15,376 bases of DNA, taken from assembly GCA_035495315.1 (NCBI GenBank), contig DATJGF010000050.1:1-15376 (forward strand). Reading direction: 5' to 3'. Positions 13,887-15,376 of the stretch are shown here, one piece after another. Both the position numbers and the translations under genes were made by a program. Below the pieces are notes generated by a model that was given only the letters and a program-made list of their open reading frames with translations, did no database searches and was not told where the DNA came from. This DNA is from DATJGF01 sp035495315. GTDB lineage: Bacteria; Verrucomicrobiota; Verrucomicrobiia; Limisphaerales; UBA8199. Each line of letters starts with the position of its first letter. Position 1 is the stretch's first letter.

Positions 13887-15367
13887 TAGCTAATTCTATA
13901 AAATGCCGCAGCGTTGGTTTTCAGTATTCCCAGGTCCGTGTAACTGGTGCCGGCCTGCGGCGCACCGATCGGGACGAAAGGTCCTGTAACCGCCATTGCC
14001 CGTTGCACCTGGTAGGGCGGCGTCCCACCTTGCCACGTCAAGAGGATGTCTCCGGTGCTCAAGTTTGGTGTCGCTGCGCCAATCCGGAAGGGAGCCGGCG
14101 CGTTCGTGCCTGTGCCGGAAATGGCGAAATAGAACGGGTTCTTGTCATCGTTGCCGATCGTAACGAGAGCCTTACGCAGACCTAATGCGGAGGGCTGAAA
14201 ACGAATCGTCAACGCCGAACTATTCCCAGCAGCGATCGGCGTGGTCGGCTCTGTCACCACTTTAAAATCATTCGCCTGCGGGCCGGTGATCGCCACTCGT
14301 GGGGTGGCAGTCAGATTCAAGGGCGCAGTGCCGGAGTTTGTGATGACGAACGAACGATCCGCAGTCCCACCACCCGCGGCGGAAACGCCGAAATAGGTGT
14401 TGTTGGTCGCGACGGGCGAACTATAGCCGTCGGGAATCGGGTTGGCATTGCCCTGCACGGCCATGACTGGAAAGACCGCCGTGCTGCCTGCCGGCACGAA
14501 TACGATATCCCGAAGATAGCTGCTGCCATTCCAGGTCTGGTCTGGCATCACGTTAAGCGGAGGTGGCCCGGGGGAGTTTGGTGGATTTATGAACACGCCC
14601 GCGCTGGCGGGGTAGGACAGGTCCAGGCCATTACCGCCGGCATCCGTCAGGATGCCAGCGATGTTCGCATAATCGTGCATCGGGCCTTGGCCGGTCGTAA
14701 TGTCAACGGTGTATTGGTTGCCGGCCTGGATGGAAACCGGTGGGATATCGAGGTAGATCCAGCCGTTGATGCCACCGAAGTCCCAAGTGTATGGTCCGGC
14801 AAGCGCCGTCCCATCGCTATTCCAGATCCATCCGGTGTGGGCGCCCGCATCGCCGGCCACAGAAAAGACGCGTAGGGCTACGATGTTACCGTTGATGGAG
14901 GAAGAAAAAATAACGCCCAGGTCATACTGGGTTCCGTCGTTATCGACATCGGCCCCGACTTGGCTGTCTGGGAACAGAGACTCACGGCCCACGACGAAGC
15001 CCGCGCCCTGAACTGCAAACTGGTAAGGATTTTTGTCCGGATCGATGTCATTGTTGCCAATGCTGACCGTGGCATTGCGTAAGCCTGTGGCGGATGGAGC
15101 GAACCGGACGGTGAAGGTGGTGCTGCCGCCCGCAGCGACCGGTGAAGTCGGTGGCTTAGTCACCTGGAAATCGACCGCCTGAGGTCCAGTAATCACCACC
15201 GGCGGCGCTCCGGTAAGCAGGAGTGGCGCTGAACCAGAATTCTGGATGGTGAACGTGTGATCCAGGGTACCTGTCTTGGTGGGCACACTGCCGAAATCGG
15301 TGTCGTCGAGTGTCGATGGCAAGATGTCTCCGTAGACAATAAGCGACCCGGCCCCTCGCAAATCCAT
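13883..15367 (-). CDS. 5'-truncated exported protein: choice-of-anchor D, DUF4082-like, choice-of-anchor D, Ig-like end
   Basis: The gene runs off the right edge. The frame stays open past the ATG at 15367 (GGA GCG GCG before it), so the real N-terminus, presumably with a signal peptide, is missing. The visible 494 residues hold two copies of a choice-of-anchor D / DUF1573-like Ig domain (about 11-123 and 307-420) flanking a DUF4082-like beta-sandwich (125-293), then a fibronectin-like tail (427-494) ending in FYRISY, a common close in verrucomicrobial exported proteins. The two Ig copies share GPQAxDF, VRFAPS/IRFQPS, ATGLRxA/ALGLRKA and SIGNND/TIGNDD. No catalytic domain, PEP-CTERM or type IX sorting signal is visible. 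A role in glycan binding or cell-surface assembly is inferred. It overlaps the pseudopilin start by 4 bases. Confidence 0.85.
   Translation of the reverse strand: MDLRGAGSLIVYGDILPSTLDDTDFGSVPTKTGTLDHTFTIQNSGSAPLLLTGAPPVVITGPQAVDFQVTKPPTSPVAAGGSTTFTVRFAPSATGLRNATVSIGNNDIDPDKNPYQFAVQGAGFVVGRESLFPDSQVGADVDNDGTQYDLGVIFSSSINGNIVALRVFSVAGDAGAHTGWIWNSDGTALAGPYTWDFGGINGWIYLDIPPVSIQAGNQYTVDITTGQGPMHDYANIAGILTDAGGNGLDLSYPASAGVFINPPNSPGPPPLNVMPDQTWNGSSYLRDIVFVPAGSTAVFPVMAVQGNANPIPDGYSSPVATNNTYFGVSAAGGGTADRSFVITNSGTAPLNLTATPRVAITGPQANDFKVVTEPTTPIAAGNSSALTIRFQPSALGLRKALVTIGNDDKNPFYFAISGTGTNAPAPFRIGAATPNLSTGDILLTWQGGTPPYQVQRAMAVTGPFVPIGAPQAGTSYTDLGILKTNAAAFYRISY
14108..14449 (-). repeat. Second choice-of-anchor D Ig-like repeat
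   Basis: This segment encodes residues 307-420 of the truncated exported protein. It aligns with the copy at 14999-15337 through GPQANDFKV, TEPTTPIAAGNS, TIRFQPSALGLRKA and TIGNDDKNP. The copies are diverged, so this is an old domain duplication, not a recent DNA repeat. Confidence 0.75.
14489..14995 (-). other. DUF4082-like domain in usual order
   Basis: This segment encodes residues 125-293 of the truncated exported protein: YDLGVIFSSS, GAHTGWIWNSDGTALA, NGWIYLDIPPVSIQAGNQYT and finally GSSYLRDIVFVP. It is diverged from the classic ETASGWQ form but keeps the strand order. It serves as the internal comparison for the permuted block in the GH2 protein. Confidence 0.6.
14999..15337 (-). repeat. 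First choice-of-anchor D Ig-like repeat
   Basis: This segment encodes residues 11-123 of the truncated exported protein, with HTFTIQNSGSAPLLLTG, GPQAVDFQV, TVRFAPSATGLRNA and SIGNNDIDPDKNPYQFAV. It is the better consensus match of the two copies to the choice-of-anchor D domain. Confidence 0.75.
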
Positions 15368-15376
15368 CGCCGCTCC

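Overview
The window looks like chromosomal DNA from a free-living, polysaccharide-degrading bacterium of the Verrucomicrobiota (Pedosphaera/Limisphaerales type), or a close Planctomycetota or Lentisphaerota relative. The support is indirect. It has a PulG-like pseudopilin of the kind these phyla carry in many copies, exported choice-of-anchor D and DUF4082 proteins, several apparent GTG/TTG starts, and clusters of sugar-acid enzymes with a sodium symporter. I see no rRNA, tRNA, CRISPR array, insertion sequence or phage module.

Left part (1-3480): an exported choloylglycine-hydrolase-type amidase on the minus strand (63-1298) diverges from an exported DUF4038/GH140-like glycosidase on the plus strand (1505-2779). 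A doubtful 71-codon frame and an unrecognised 134-residue small protein with a good ribosome binding site (3031-3435) follow.

Right part (3482-15367): one long minus-strand run, read from the right edge leftward. In transcription order it holds a 5'-truncated exported protein (choice-of-anchor D, DUF4082-like, choice-of-anchor D), a TTGA-coupled pseudopilin, a giant GH2 hydrolase, a PF04909 amidohydrolase, a zinc MDR dehydrogenase, a mandelate-racemase-type enolase, an RraA-family protein, a PIG-L deacetylase and an SSS sodium symporter. It ends with an orphan C-terminal fragment of another gene. From GH2 to the symporter the genes overlap by 4 bases or are separated by 2-11 bases, so they are very probably one operon.

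Functional reading (inference): GH2 releases a sugar or glycoside outside the cytoplasm and the symporter imports it. PIG-L may remove an acyl group. The dehydrogenase, amidohydrolase (as lactonase), enolase-superfamily dehydratase and RraA protein (as pyruvate-type aldolase) would then form a complete non-phosphorylative sugar-acid route. The substrate cannot be read from the sequence.

The most unusual observation is in the GH2 protein. Between its two catalytic glutamates lies an insert resembling DUF4082, with its two halves in the opposite order from the DUF4082-like domain two genes upstream. It appears to be a circularly permuted module nested in a TIM barrel.
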